NCBI GenBank assembly: GCA_029688825.1
Contig: JARUKX010000012.1
Location: 26,428 to 90,427, forward strand
Length of the DNA stretch: 64,000 nucleotides
Direction: 5' to 3'
Source: Haloarculaceae archaeon H-GB1-1
GTDB lineage: Archaea > Halobacteriota > Halobacteria > Halobacteriales > Haloarculaceae
This document shows, piece by piece, positions 33,855 to 42,632 of this stretch. The notes under the pieces are model-generated. The model saw only the letters and a list, made by a program, of their open reading frames with translations, was not told the origin of the DNA and ran no database searches. The stretch's first letter is position 1. The number at the start of each line of letters is the position of its first letter. The position numbers and the translations under genes were made by a program.

Positions 33855-34535
33855 ATGACAACCGGACCACAATACGACGGGCTCGTCTTCGACATGGACG
33901 GCGTGCTCGTCGAGCCGACGAGACGCCCGCTTCTCACGTGGGCCGTCGAACGGACGTTCCTCGAATTCGGCGTCGAACATCCCGACGCGGACCTCGTCGC
34001 GTCCCTCTGCAGTAGCGACGTCAGCCACCTCCAGACCGTCGAGACGCGCCACGGTATCGACCGGGGAACGTTCTGGGAGCGGCGCGAGCGGAACGCCGCA
34101 GCCGAACAGATGGCAGCCATGAAGCGCGGCGAGAAGGCCCTGTACGACGACGCGGTGCTCCTCGACGACGTTCGGGTTCCGATCGGCCTCGTCAGCAACA
34201 ACCAACAAGAGACCGTCGAGTTCGTCCTCGACGCGCACGGCGTGGTCGAGACGTTCGACACGGCGTACGGTCGCTACCCCTCCCTCGTCGGTGCCCGTCG
34301 GGCCAAGCCGAACGCCTACTACCTCGAACGGGCACTCGACGACCTGCGGTGTTCGACCCCGCTGTACGTGGGCGATAGCGCCGTCGACGTCGCAGCGGCC
34401 GCGGCCGCGGGCATCGACGTCGCGCTGCTGCGACGACCCGAACTACCCCGAATCGAACCCGATATCGAACCGACCCACGTAATCGAGTCGCTCCACGAAC
34501 TCGGCCCGCTCGTCGAAACGCGGGGTGGTGCGTGA
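33855..34535 (+). CDS. HAD hydrolase (phosphoglycolate phosphatase-like)
   Basis: A 226-residue HAD phosphatase: motif I VFDMDGVLVEP, motif II GLVSNNQQ, lysine motif RAKPNAYYLE and motif IV YVGDSAVDVAAAAAAGID. The cap is an alpha-helical type I insert. It sits between pstB and phoU in the same direction, with only 1 nt to the phoU start, so it probably belongs to the Pho cluster as a phosphate-releasing enzyme. The start ATG 33855 follows a 59-nt gap from pstB. Confidence 0.87.
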   Translation: MTTGPQYDGLVFDMDGVLVEPTRRPLLTWAVERTFLEFGVEHPDADLVASLCSSDVSHLQTVETRHGIDRGTFWERRERNAAAEQMAAMKRGEKALYDDAVLLDDVRVPIGLVSNNQQETVEFVLDAHGVVETFDTAYGRYPSLVGARRAKPNAYYLERALDDLRCSTPLYVGDSAVDVAAAAAAGIDVALLRRPELPRIEPDIEPTHVIESLHELGPLVETRGGA

Positions 34536-34536
34536 C

Positions 34537-35205
34537 GTGCCACGGAAGTCGTTCCAGCGAGAGATGGACGAGCTACAGACGAACGTTCGAACGTTCGGCG
34601 ACGCAGTCACGGTCCGTCTCCGGCGAGCGGTCACGGCAATCGAGCGCCGGGACAAGGACCTGGCCCAGACCGTCGTCGAAGGCGACGGCGCGATCAACGA
34701 CCGATACGTCGAACTGGAGCGGAAGTGCATCGACCTGTTCGCGCTCCAGCAACCGGTCGCCTCGGACCTTCGAATCGTCGCCGCGACGTACAAGATCCTG
34801 ACCGACCTCGAGCGCATCGCCGACCTCGCGGGCAACCTCGCGAGCGCCGTCGTCGACGCCGAAACCATCGTCGCTGCCTCCATCGATATCGTCGAGCTCG
34901 GCAATCTCGCCATCGAGATGGTCGAGGATGCCCTCCACGCGTACGTTTACGAGGACACCGCGCTGTGCTTCGACGTCGCCGAACGCGACGACCGACTCGA
35001 CGACCTGAGCGAGGACGCCGCGGCCGGGCTCATCAGGGAACTCTCGGAGATGCGCGCGACCACGGCGGAGCCCGACGCCCTCCTCGGTGACGTCCGCCGG
35101 CTCCTGTTGACGATTCGCGACCTCGAACGCGTCGGCGACCACGCCGTCAACGTCGCGGCACGGACGCTCTACCTGACCGAGTCCGACGACGAACTCCTCT
35201 ACTGA
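34537..35205 (+). CDS. phoU: Phosphate signalling protein PhoU (first copy)
   Basis: A 222-residue protein of two PhoU three-helix bundles. The paired motifs LTDLERIADLAGNLA and IRDLERVGDHAVNVAARTLYL carry the acidic metal-binding residues. I prefer GTG 34537, directly after the HAD stop, over GTG 34525 because homologues begin PRKSFQREMDEL. PhoU inhibits Pst transport and phosphate signalling under phosphate-rich conditions. A close paralogue follows 63 nt downstream. Confidence 0.9.
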   Translation: MPRKSFQREMDELQTNVRTFGDAVTVRLRRAVTAIERRDKDLAQTVVEGDGAINDRYVELERKCIDLFALQQPVASDLRIVAATYKILTDLERIADLAGNLASAVVDAETIVAASIDIVELGNLAIEMVEDALHAYVYEDTALCFDVAERDDRLDDLSEDAAAGLIRELSEMRATTAEPDALLGDVRRLLLTIRDLERVGDHAVNVAARTLYLTESDDELLY

Positions 35206-35268
35206 CCGCTTCAGTACGACGTTGGTGGAGCAAAAGCTACATGTCCTGCGGTACCAGACACAGCAACC

Positions 35269-35946
35269 ATGCCACGTGAAGGATATCAGGAACAACTCGA
35301 ATCTCTCCGCGAGGACGTCCTCTACATGAGCGAAGTCGTCCTCGGCCGTCTGCGACAGGGGCTCGAAGCCCTGGAGTACAAGGACGAGGACCTCGCCTGG
35401 GAGGTCATCGACGGCGACGACGAGATCAACCAGATGTATCTCGATCTCGAACAGGAATGTATCGATCTGCTGGCGCTGCAACAGCCCGTCGCCTCCGACC
35501 TGCGGTTCATCGCTGCGTCGTTCAAGATCATCACCGACCTCGAACGCATCGCCGACCTCGCGACCAACCTCGGCGACTACACGCTCGACGCCCACCGCGA
35601 CCTCGTTCCCGACGTCGACGTGCAGGAGATCGGCGCGGCCACAATCGAGATGACCGAGCGCGCGATGGACGCCTACGCCGACGAGGACCCGGACGCCTGT
35701 CTCGCAATCGCAGAGTCCGACGACGACATCGACGACCTCTGTGAGACCGCCTCCGCGACGGTCGTCCGCGACCTCATCGAACGCGAGTTCGAGATCGACA
35801 GTGACCAGGAGATAGAGGACGTGATGGCCGACGTCTCCCGACTCCTGTTGACGATTCGCGACCTCGAACGCGTCGGCGACCACGCCGTCAACATCGCGGC
35901 CCGCACGCTCTACATGGTCGAGAACGACGACGAACTCATCTACTGA
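35269..35946 (+). CDS. phoU: Phosphate signalling protein PhoU (second copy)
   Basis: A 225-residue PhoU protein, a tandem paralogue of the previous gene. It shares IRDLERVGDHAVNIAARTLYM and TDLERIADLATNL as well as the ALQQPVASDLR segment, so the pair arose by duplication. An AAAAGCTACAT element about 30 nt before the ATG suggests its own promoter. Together with the AbrB-PhoU fusion, this gives three PhoU-type proteins around one pst operon. Confidence 0.92.
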   Translation: MPREGYQEQLESLREDVLYMSEVVLGRLRQGLEALEYKDEDLAWEVIDGDDEINQMYLDLEQECIDLLALQQPVASDLRFIAASFKIITDLERIADLATNLGDYTLDAHRDLVPDVDVQEIGAATIEMTERAMDAYADEDPDACLAIAESDDDIDDLCETASATVVRDLIEREFEIDSDQEIEDVMADVSRLLLTIRDLERVGDHAVNIAARTLYMVENDDELIY

Positions 35947-35977
35947 CGACGGCGACGCCGGTTTTCCCGCCCAAGCG

Positions 35978-36673
35978 TTACGGTTCGACGGCCCCGTCGA
36001 GCCCGTCGTTCGTGATCTTGAACCGCGCCGAATCGCCGGCGGCCTTCGCGCGGTGGTTCTCCAGCGTCGCTCGTCGATTCCCGCCGCGGAAGCGGTCGAG
36101 TCTGAGGATGGTCCCTGACCAGTGGTTCAGCGTGTGGCCGCCGAGCGCGCGCGTCTTGTCGCTCTCCGGGTCCGAGAAGACCTGGTTCGTGAACACCACG
36201 GCGAGGTCGTGTTTACGCGCCAGCGAGAGCAAGTGCGTAATCTGGCGTGCCACGTCCCGAAGCGCCTCGCCCTCTTCCTGCTCGGTGCGTTCGAGCCGAT
36301 AGAAGCCGGTCGCGCTGTCGAGGACGATGAGGTCGACCTGCTCGGCGAACTCCGCGGCGTCCTTGACGGCCTCGCGCTGCTGATCGAAGCTGTACACCTC
36401 GGAGATGATGATGCGCGAGGCCACGTCCTCGACGGTCGTTCCGTCGGTCGCCATCGACTGGGCGAGCTGTTCCATGCGGTCCAGCGAAAGGTCCTCCGTA
36501 TCGAGATACAGGGCCGATTCGCCGGCGGCGGCGAGCCCGACCGCGGCACTCAACGTGAGATTCGTCTTGCCGGCCGCTGGGGGGCCGTACACCTGCGTGA
36601 CCGCGCCACGCTCGAACCCGCCGCCGAGGAGGTCGTCGATGGAGTCACATCCGGTCGAAATCGGCTCGCTCAC
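35978..36673 (-). CDS. radB: DNA repair and recombination protein RadB
   Basis: A 231-residue RecA-fold protein, the archaeal RadA paralogue that consists of the core ATPase alone. Walker A is YGPPAAGKTN and Walker B IVLDSATG. The ISTGCDSIDDLLGGGFERGAVTQVYG opening and the absence of an N-terminal HhH domain identify RadB rather than RadA. GTG 36673 is chosen because the protein then starts SEPISTGC, as in homologues. A GTTTTTGG element lies about 25 nt upstream. RadB assists RadA in homologous recombination. It diverges from a RuvC-like gene. Confidence 0.92.
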   Translation of the reverse strand: MSEPISTGCDSIDDLLGGGFERGAVTQVYGPPAAGKTNLTLSAAVGLAAAGESALYLDTEDLSLDRMEQLAQSMATDGTTVEDVASRIIISEVYSFDQQREAVKDAAEFAEQVDLIVLDSATGFYRLERTEQEEGEALRDVARQITHLLSLARKHDLAVVFTNQVFSDPESDKTRALGGHTLNHWSGTILRLDRFRGGNRRATLENHRAKAAGDSARFKITNDGLDGAVEP

Positions 36674-36750
36674 GCGTCCACGTTGCCCCCGACCGACCAA
36701 AAACGCTCGTACTTGGCCACGGCGGCCGCTGCTCCGACACGCCTTAGACG

Positions 36751-37521
36751 GTGCCGGGCAAAAAATCGGACGTGATAGTCGTCGCGACGGATGACTTCGA
36801 GGTCTATCACGGCGTGGTCAACGAGCTGCGGGACCGCGGCGCGGAGTTCACGACCATCGAGTCGGGCGCGGCGCTCCCCGAGGGAACGACGGCGGTCGTG
36901 ATCGGGCCGGGGGAATCCATCGACGCGCCGGCCGACGTCCCCGTGTTCCAGGGCGACCCCGAGGATCCGCGCCGAACGGTCGAGAAGGTCGTCGCGGCGC
37001 TGCGGGGCGCGAGGGGGCGAACGGTCGTCGGCGTCGATCCGGGCGAACGCCCGGGGATCGCCGTCCTCTCGGGAGAGATGGTGGTTGCCGCGTTCCACGT
37101 CCCCGTGGCCGAGGCCGCCGCAGTCGTCGAGCGGGAGGTCGCGGACGCGGTCGACCCGCTCGTCCGCATCGGCGACGGTGCCCGATTGCAGGGCGCGCGC
37201 ATCATCGACGACCTCGAAGACGTCCCGGTCGAACTGGTCGACGAGACAGGGACGACGCCGTATCTCGGCACGGGTGTGCGGGGAATGGGCGACGTCCTCG
37301 CCGCCGTCAACATCGCCCGCATGTCCGGCGAACCCGTCGAGTCTCGGACCATCGAGCCGACGGCCGGCGAACTCCAGCGCATCAAGGACCGCTCGCGAGA
37401 GCAATCGGAGACGAACCGAGCCATCGACGAAGTCCTCGCCCGTCGCGTCGCGGAGGGTGACCTGACCGTCGAAGAGGCGCTGGCCGAACACCGCGGTGAC
37501 GAAGAGACGAACGAGGAGTGA
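36751..37521 (+). CDS. RuvC/RNase H-fold protein, predicted nuclease-like
   Basis: A 256-residue protein without a firm family name. Residues 1-75 look like a small alpha/beta domain. Residues about 88-190 resemble the RuvC/YqgF branch of the RNase H fold: strand one VVGVDPGERPGIAVL with D96, then D142 in RIGDGARLQG, LVDETGTTP with E166, and the last helix GMGDVLAAVNIAR with D181, which matches the position of the RuvC C-terminal acidic residue. The C-terminal ~50 residues form a charged helix. GTG 36751 is the annotated start; GTG 36772 is an alternative. It is divergent from radB, which suggests a recombination or repair role (inference). Confidence 0.6.
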   Translation: MPGKKSDVIVVATDDFEVYHGVVNELRDRGAEFTTIESGAALPEGTTAVVIGPGESIDAPADVPVFQGDPEDPRRTVEKVVAALRGARGRTVVGVDPGERPGIAVLSGEMVVAAFHVPVAEAAAVVEREVADAVDPLVRIGDGARLQGARIIDDLEDVPVELVDETGTTPYLGTGVRGMGDVLAAVNIARMSGEPVESRTIEPTAGELQRIKDRSREQSETNRAIDEVLARRVAEGDLTVEEALAEHRGDEETNEE

Positions 37522-37545
37522 CTGCGGAGAACGAGCCGAGAGTGA

Positions 37546-39165
37546 CTACGGCGAGTCCCTCTCGGGACGGACGTACCGGCCCGCCTCGTCGCGTTCGAAC
37601 TGGATTACGTCGACGATAGCGTCGGCGTCGATCTCGCCGTAGACGTGCGGGAAGGCACCGTCTCGCCCCGATTCGTACCGGACCTCCGCGTCGAGCGCCT
37701 CCCGGTCGAGGACGAGCAGTCTCGGGTCGTCGGCGTCGGCGTAGAACTGCTGGCCCACCCACTGCACAGTTTCGTTCGTCGCGGCGTGGACGAAGCCCTC
37801 CTCGTCCAGCGAGTCGGGGGCGTACGGGTCGTCCGCATCGTGCTCGGCCCACCGGTCGGCTTCGACGACGTGGAACAGGTACCGGTCGAGTGCACCGGCC
37901 TCTCGTGCGGTGGTCTCTGCGCGCGTCGCGACGTCTCGAACGGGACGGTCGGTCGCTCTGGCGACCGCGAGCGCGTCGTCGAACTCGGCGCTCACGTCGT
38001 AGACGTCGCCGTCCACGTCGCTGGCTATCTTCACCGTCACCTCGTAGCGGTCGCCAACGACGTCGAGCGTCGTCGTCGCGAATCGACGGCGCGCGACCCA
38101 GCGGTGGCCGGCCCCGTGTTCGCGAACGCCGAGGGTTCCCGTCTCCTCGGCGAGTTTTCGCGCGACGCGTTCCGCGTCCTCCGGCCGCGCGATGACCTTC
38201 ACCAGGTGGCCCGGCCGGGACTTCTTCATCGTCGCGGGGAGGATGGACACGTCGCGCGCGCCAGCGTCCTGCAGGGTCTCCTGTAAGCCGCCGAGGACCT
38301 CGGGGGACGCGTCGTCGAGGTTCGTCTCCAATACCGTGATCTCGTCGCGGACGAGGCCGCCGCGTCCGTCGCCGACGAGCGTTCGCAACACGTTCGGGTG
38401 GTCCGGGAAGTCGTACCCCCCAGCGCCGTACCCCGAGGTTTCGACGGACAGCGAGGGCAACGTCTCCACGCCCGTTGCGACGTGCGCGAGGATGGCCGCC
38501 CCCGTCGGCGTCAGCAGTTCCGCCTCGACCGGCCCACCCCGAAGCGACCAGTCCGCGCGCTGGGCGACCTCCACGACTGCCGGCGTGGGAACCGGATAGA
38601 TGCCGTGGCTCATCTCCACCTCGCCGCCACCCGTCGCGAGCGGCGTCGTCACGACGCGCTCGACGTCGAGGTCATCCAGAAGGAGACAGGCGCCGACGAC
38701 GTCCGCGATGGCGTCGTCCGCGCCGACCTCGTGGAAGTGCGTCTCCGTGATGTCCGTCCCGTGGACCGCTGCCTCGGCCTCGCCGAGTATCTCGAAGGTC
38801 GCCTTCGCGTCGCGCTCGACGCTGGCCGGGAGGTCCATCCCCTCGACGATGTCGACGATCTCTGGATACGTTCGGAGCGGCCCGGACCCCTCGGCGTGCT
38901 GATGGTCGTGGCTGTGGTCGTGGTCGTGGCTGTGGTCGTGGTCGTGGTCGTGACCACCGTCGTCGCCGCCGTCGGTCGCCGTCAGCCGGACGTCGACCGC
39001 AGTCGCGGCGATGCCGTTCTTCTCGACGCCCCGCACGTCGTAGCGGACGTCGAGTGCGTCTTCGACGGGCGCGAGCACGTTCCGTTCGGCACCGGCGGCC
39101 AGCAGCGCCCCCAGTATCATGTCGCCACTGGCACCCATCCGACCGTCGTACGCTACAGTTCGCAT
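37546..39165 (-). CDS. larC: LarC nickel-pincer cofactor enzyme fused to a DUF952 domain
   Basis: A 539-residue fusion. Residues 1-428 form LarC, the CTP-dependent nickel insertase (cyclometallase) that completes the nickel-pincer nucleotide of lactate racemase and related enzymes. The family start AYDGRMGASGDMILGAL, the ETHFHEVGADDAIADVVG motif and KKSRPGHLVKVIA are all visible. A nickel-binding-type His/Asp tract lies at 72-90. Residues 429-539 match the DUF952 pattern: YLFHVVEADRWAE, EEGFVHAATNETV, FYADADDPRLLVLD and FPHVYGEIDADAIVDV. No larB, larE or larA is in the window. The frame is continuous, and the gene converges on the RuvC-like gene with a 24-nt gap. Confidence 0.87.
   Translation of the reverse strand: MRTVAYDGRMGASGDMILGALLAAGAERNVLAPVEDALDVRYDVRGVEKNGIAATAVDVRLTATDGGDDGGHDHDHDHSHDHDHSHDHQHAEGSGPLRTYPEIVDIVEGMDLPASVERDAKATFEILGEAEAAVHGTDITETHFHEVGADDAIADVVGACLLLDDLDVERVVTTPLATGGGEVEMSHGIYPVPTPAVVEVAQRADWSLRGGPVEAELLTPTGAAILAHVATGVETLPSLSVETSGYGAGGYDFPDHPNVLRTLVGDGRGGLVRDEITVLETNLDDASPEVLGGLQETLQDAGARDVSILPATMKKSRPGHLVKVIARPEDAERVARKLAEETGTLGVREHGAGHRWVARRRFATTTLDVVGDRYEVTVKIASDVDGDVYDVSAEFDDALAVARATDRPVRDVATRAETTAREAGALDRYLFHVVEADRWAEHDADDPYAPDSLDEEGFVHAATNETVQWVGQQFYADADDPRLLVLDREALDAEVRYESGRDGAFPHVYGEIDADAIVDVIQFERDEAGRYVRPERDSP
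38896..38952 (-). repeat. His/Asp-coding tandem repeat in larC
   Basis: Alternating GTGGTC/GTGGTCGTG units on the plus strand encode a His-Asp-His-Ser tract (residues 72-90) on the minus strand. It is a simple-sequence tract in a region that probably binds nickel; slippage could vary its length. Confidence 0.75.
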
Positions 39166-39197
39166 GTCCGAACACTAGTAGTGGGTCCGAAAAAACT

Positions 39198-39210
39198 GAC
39201 CGGTCCGGTC
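39198..39210. promoter_or_regulatory. Perfect palindrome between larC and cdc48
   Basis: GACCGG and CCGGTC flank a single T. The site lies 33 nt upstream of the larC start and 24 nt before the first TATA block of the cdc48 promoter, so it could regulate either gene. Confidence 0.4.
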
Positions 39211-39233
39211 GAACCTCGCACGTATCTGGCCAC

Positions 39234-39298
39234 GAATATATATGGTATCTTACACAGAAAGAGTGAACGAGACACCGCCGGTAGCAAAAAACATATCT
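39234..39298 (+). promoter_or_regulatory. Two candidate TATA elements for cdc48
   Basis: GAATATATATGG (39234-39245) is the stronger box and would give a leader of about 70 nt. AAAAAACATATCT (39286-39298) would give a leader of about 15-20 nt before ATG 39339. Two tandem promoters would suit a housekeeping and stress gene. Confidence 0.55.
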
Positions 39299-39338
39299 CC
39301 GGTGGAACCCGAGTGGCACACATCCCCCCGACTGAATC

Positions 39339-41564
39339 ATGAACGAAGTTCAACTTGAGGTGGCGAAAGCATACCCCAACGACTCCGGTCGTGGTATCGC
39401 CCGCCTCGATCCCGATACGCTACTACACCTGAAGCTGTCCCCAGGTGACATTATCGAAATCGAAGGAGGTGACGTGACGGCCGCGAAGGTCTGGCGCGCG
39501 GATCGCCAGGACTGGAACACGGACACCGTCCGCATCGATGGTTTCACGCGCCAGAACGCCGACGTCGGCATCGGCGAGCGCGTCGAGATACGCAAGGCCG
39601 AAGCCGAGAAGGCCGACAAGCTCGTCCTCGCTCCGCCGGAGGAAGCGAGCGTCCAGTTCGGCTCGGACGCGGCCGGTATGGTCAAACGGCAGATCCTGAA
39701 GCGGCCGGTCGTCGAGCGCGACATCGTCCCCGTGATGTCCTCGACGAACCACCCCTTCATGCGCTCGCCGGGTCAGGCCATCCCGCTCATCGCCGTCGAG
39801 ACCGATCCCGAGGGCGTCGTGCTCGTGACCGAAGACACCGAGGTGGAGCTCCGCGAGGAGCCGATCAGCGGCTTCGAGAAGACCGGCGGCGGCATCACCT
39901 ACGAGGACATCGGCGGTCTCCAGAACGAGATCCAGCGCGTCCGAGAGATGGTGGAGTTGCCGATGAAACACCCCCAGATCTTCAAGAAGCTGGGTATCGA
40001 GCCGCCCCAGGGGGTGTTGCTGCACGGCCCGCCCGGCACCGGGAAGACGCTCTTGGCGAAGGCAGTCGCCAACGAGACGTCCGCGAGTTTCTTCTCTATC
40101 GCCGGCCCGGAGATCATCTCGAAGTACTACGGAGAGTCCGAACAGCAACTCCGCGAGATCTTCGACGACGCCAGCGAGGAAGCACCGTCGATCATCTTCA
40201 TCGACGAACTCGACTCCATCGCACCGAAGCGCGAGGACGTCACCGGCGAGGTCGAACGCCGCGTCGTCGCGCAGTTGCTGACGATGATGGACGGTCTCGA
40301 ATCGCGGGGCCAGGTCATCGTCATCGCCGCGACGAACCGCGTCGACAGCGTCGACCCCGCGCTTCGCCGTCCGGGCCGCTTCGACCGCGAGATCGAGATC
40401 GGCGTCCCAGACGAGGTGGGCCGCGAGGAGATCCTGCAGGTTCACACCCGCGGGATGCCGCTCAGCGACGACGTCAATCTCTCGAAGCTGGCCGACGAGA
40501 CCCACGGCTTCGTCGGCGCGGACATCGAGAGCCTGACGAAGGAAGCCGCGATGAAGGCGCTGCGCCGCTACCTCCCCGAGATCGACCTCGACGAGGAGGA
40601 CATTCCGCCGAGCCTCATCGACCGGATGATCATCAAGCGCGAGGACTTCCGCGGCGCGCTCAACGAGGTCTCACCGAGCGCGATGCGCGAAGTGCTCGTC
40701 GAGCTCCCGAAGATCTCCTGGGACGACGTCGGCGGACTCGAATCGGCCAAACAGGAGGTCAAAGAGAGCGTCGAGTGGCCGATGAACTCCCCCGAGAAGT
40801 TCGACCGGATGGGAATCAAGCCGCCGTCCGGGGTCCTGCTGTACGGGCCACCCGGCACCGGCAAGACGCTGATGGCGAAGGCGGTCGCCAACGAGACCAA
40901 CGCCAACTTCATCAGCGTCCGTGGCCCGCAACTGCTCAGCAAGTGGGTCGGTGAGAGCGAGAAGGCGATTCGGCAGACCTTCCGGAAGGCCCGACAGGTC
41001 GCACCGACGGTCGTGTTCTTCGACGAACTCGACTCGCTCGCGCCAGGTCGTGGCTCCGACACCGGCTCGAACGTCTCCGAACGCGTCGTCAATCAGCTCC
41101 TGACGGAGATGGACGGCCTCGAAGAGATGGAGGACGTCATGGTGATCGGCGCGACGAACCGGCCGGACATGATCGACCCGGCGCTCATCCGCTCGGGTCG
41201 TTTCGACCGGCTGGTCATGATCGGCGAACCGAACGTGGACGGTCGCGAGCAGATCATGCAGATCCACACCGAACGAACGCCGCTCTCGCCCGACGTCAGC
41301 CTGCGCGAACTCGCGGAAATCACCGACGGCTACGTCGGGAGCGACCTGGAGTCCATCGCGCGCGAAGCGGCCATCGAGGCGCTTCGAGAGGACGACGACG
41401 CCGAGGACGTCGAGATGCGCCACTTCCGGTCGGCGATCGAGCAGGTCCGCCCGACCATCACCGACGACATCCGCGACTACTACGAGCAGATGCAGGACGA
41501 GTTCAAGGGCGGCGCTCCGGACCGGCCCGAACGCCGCTCCGGCGGCCGCATCGGCTTCCAGTAA
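39339..41564 (+). CDS. cdc48: CDC48/VAT family AAA ATPase
   Basis: A 741-residue double-AAA unfoldase. The N-terminal double-psi barrel substrate domain starts [20 protein letters not shown]1 has Walker [18 protein letters not shown] near 228 and Walker [18 protein letters not shown]2 has [17 protein letters not shown] near 502 and [15 protein letters not shown]. Both have second-region-of-homology arginines. Archaeal VAT proteins unfold proteins and feed the proteasome, often with SAMP-tagged substrates in haloarchaea. The C terminus is a short basic tail. Haloarchaea usually carry several CDC48 paralogues, so this may be one of a set. Confidence 0.95.
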   Translation: MNEVQLEVAKAYPNDSGRGIARLDPDTLLHLKLSPGDIIEIEGGDVTAAKVWRADRQDWNTDTVRIDGFTRQNADVGIGERVEIRKAEAEKADKLVLAPPEEASVQFGSDAAGMVKRQILKRPVVERDIVPVMSSTNHPFMRSPGQAIPLIAVETDPEGVVLVTEDTEVELREEPISGFEKTGGGITYEDIGGLQNEIQRVREMVELPMKHPQIFKKLGIEPPQGVLLHGPPGTGKTLLAKAVANETSASFFSIAGPEIISKYYGESEQQLREIFDDASEEAPSIIFIDELDSIAPKREDVTGEVERRVVAQLLTMMDGLESRGQVIVIAATNRVDSVDPALRRPGRFDREIEIGVPDEVGREEILQVHTRGMPLSDDVNLSKLADETHGFVGADIESLTKEAAMKALRRYLPEIDLDEEDIPPSLIDRMIIKREDFRGALNEVSPSAMREVLVELPKISWDDVGGLESAKQEVKESVEWPMNSPEKFDRMGIKPPSGVLLYGPPGTGKTLMAKAVANETNANFISVRGPQLLSKWVGESEKAIRQTFRKARQVAPTVVFFDELDSLAPGRGSDTGSNVSERVVNQLLTEMDGLEEMEDVMVIGATNRPDMIDPALIRSGRFDRLVMIGEPNVDGREQIMQIHTERTPLSPDVSLRELAEITDGYVGSDLESIAREAAIEALREDDDAEDVEMRHFRSAIEQVRPTITDDIRDYYEQMQDEFKGGAPDRPERRSGGRIGFQ

Positions 41565-41582
41565 GTCGACCACTGCGGACAG

Positions 41583-41588
41583 TTTTTT
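41583..41588 (+). terminator. T-run terminator after cdc48
   Basis: A run of six T residues lies 19 nt after the cdc48 stop. Archaeal RNA polymerase terminates at such U-rich stretches without needing a hairpin. Confidence 0.5.
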
Positions 41589-41634
41589 GGTGCCGTCTCG
41601 ACGCATTGATTGCGAGCGACCGTGAGCCTCGGAT

Positions 41635-42558
41635 ATGGGTCGGTACCGTGCCGCGTCGCTGTTCGTCTTCCTCGGTCTGGTCTGGGGGTCGTCGTTCCCC
41701 GCCGTCGAGGTCGGCCTGGAGTACTTCCCGGCGCTCCTGTTCGCTGCGATACGGTTCGACGTCGCGGCCGTCGCCATGGTGGCCTACGCCGCCGCGACGA
41801 CCGACCGCTGGCGGCCGCGCGGCAGAGACGAGTGGCTGCCCGCGCTCATCGGCGGCGTGTTCATCATCGCCGCGTTCCACGCGCTGACGTACGTCGGGCA
41901 GCTGTACGTCACCGGTGCGGTCGCCGCGGTCGTCGTCAGTCTCGGTCCCGTCATGGCCGCGGCGTTCGCGGCGGTCCTGCTGCCGGACGAACCGTTCACG
42001 CTCTCGCGCGCGGTCGGTCTGGTCTTCGGCGTTGCCGGCGTCGCCGTCATCGCCCGCCCGGACCCCTCGAATCTCCTGAGCGCGAGCGTCGTCGGCGTCG
42101 CGCTCGTGTTCGTCGCGACGGTCGCGTTCAACCTCGGGACCGTCCTGACCCGACCGTTCCGTACCGACCTCCCCGTCCAGACGATGCAGGCGTGGGGGAT
42201 GGTGATCGGTGCGCCGCTGTTGCACCTCGCCGCCGCCGTCCGCGGGGAGTCGGTCGCTGCGATCCAGTGGACTGTTCCGGGCGTGCTGTCGCTCGTCCAC
42301 CTCGCCCTGGTCTGTGGGTCGCTCGCGTATCTCATCTACTTCCACCTCCTGGACGTACTCGGTCCCGTCGAGATCACCCTCATCGGCTATCTCGAACCAG
42401 TGTTCGCGGCGGCCATCGGCTGGCTGGTGCTTGGACAGGCCGTCGACGTGCCGACCGCAGTGGGCTTTCTCGCCATCGTCGTCGGGTTCGCGATCATCAA
42501 GCGGACCGCCTTACGGAGGACGATCGCGTCACTGAGTGGCGGCGATACCGCCAGCTGA
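41635..42558 (+). CDS. EamA (DMT superfamily) transporter
   Basis: A 307-residue membrane protein with ten predicted TM helices arranged as two EamA repeats. The first shows LVWGSSFPAVEVGL and AFHALTYVGQLYVTG; the second ends IGYLEPVFAAAIGWLVLGQ. These motifs are typical of drug/metabolite exporters of the RhaT/YdcZ class. The substrate is unknown. It has its own start 70 nt after cdc48, with the T-run in between. Confidence 0.88.
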   Translation: MGRYRAASLFVFLGLVWGSSFPAVEVGLEYFPALLFAAIRFDVAAVAMVAYAAATTDRWRPRGRDEWLPALIGGVFIIAAFHALTYVGQLYVTGAVAAVVVSLGPVMAAAFAAVLLPDEPFTLSRAVGLVFGVAGVAVIARPDPSNLLSASVVGVALVFVATVAFNLGTVLTRPFRTDLPVQTMQAWGMVIGAPLLHLAAAVRGESVAAIQWTVPGVLSLVHLALVCGSLAYLIYFHLLDVLGPVEITLIGYLEPVFAAAIGWLVLGQAVDVPTAVGFLAIVVGFAIIKRTALRRTIASLSGGDTAS

Positions 42559-42632
42559 CGGCCGGGTCGGCGTCGGCTGGGCTCGGAAACGGGACGCGAA
42601 AACAGATGGGATGGCGGAGAGAGCGGGGGCCG

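Noticed and set aside
37546..37881. A possible frameshift or gene fusion error joining LarC to DUF952
   Set aside because: The frame is continuous, codon use does not change at the junction and there is no homopolymer run there, so a real fusion is the simplest reading.
38896..38952. The GTGGTC tandem repeat considered as a CRISPR-like or regulatory repeat
   Set aside because: It is coding on the minus strand as the His/Asp tract of LarC.
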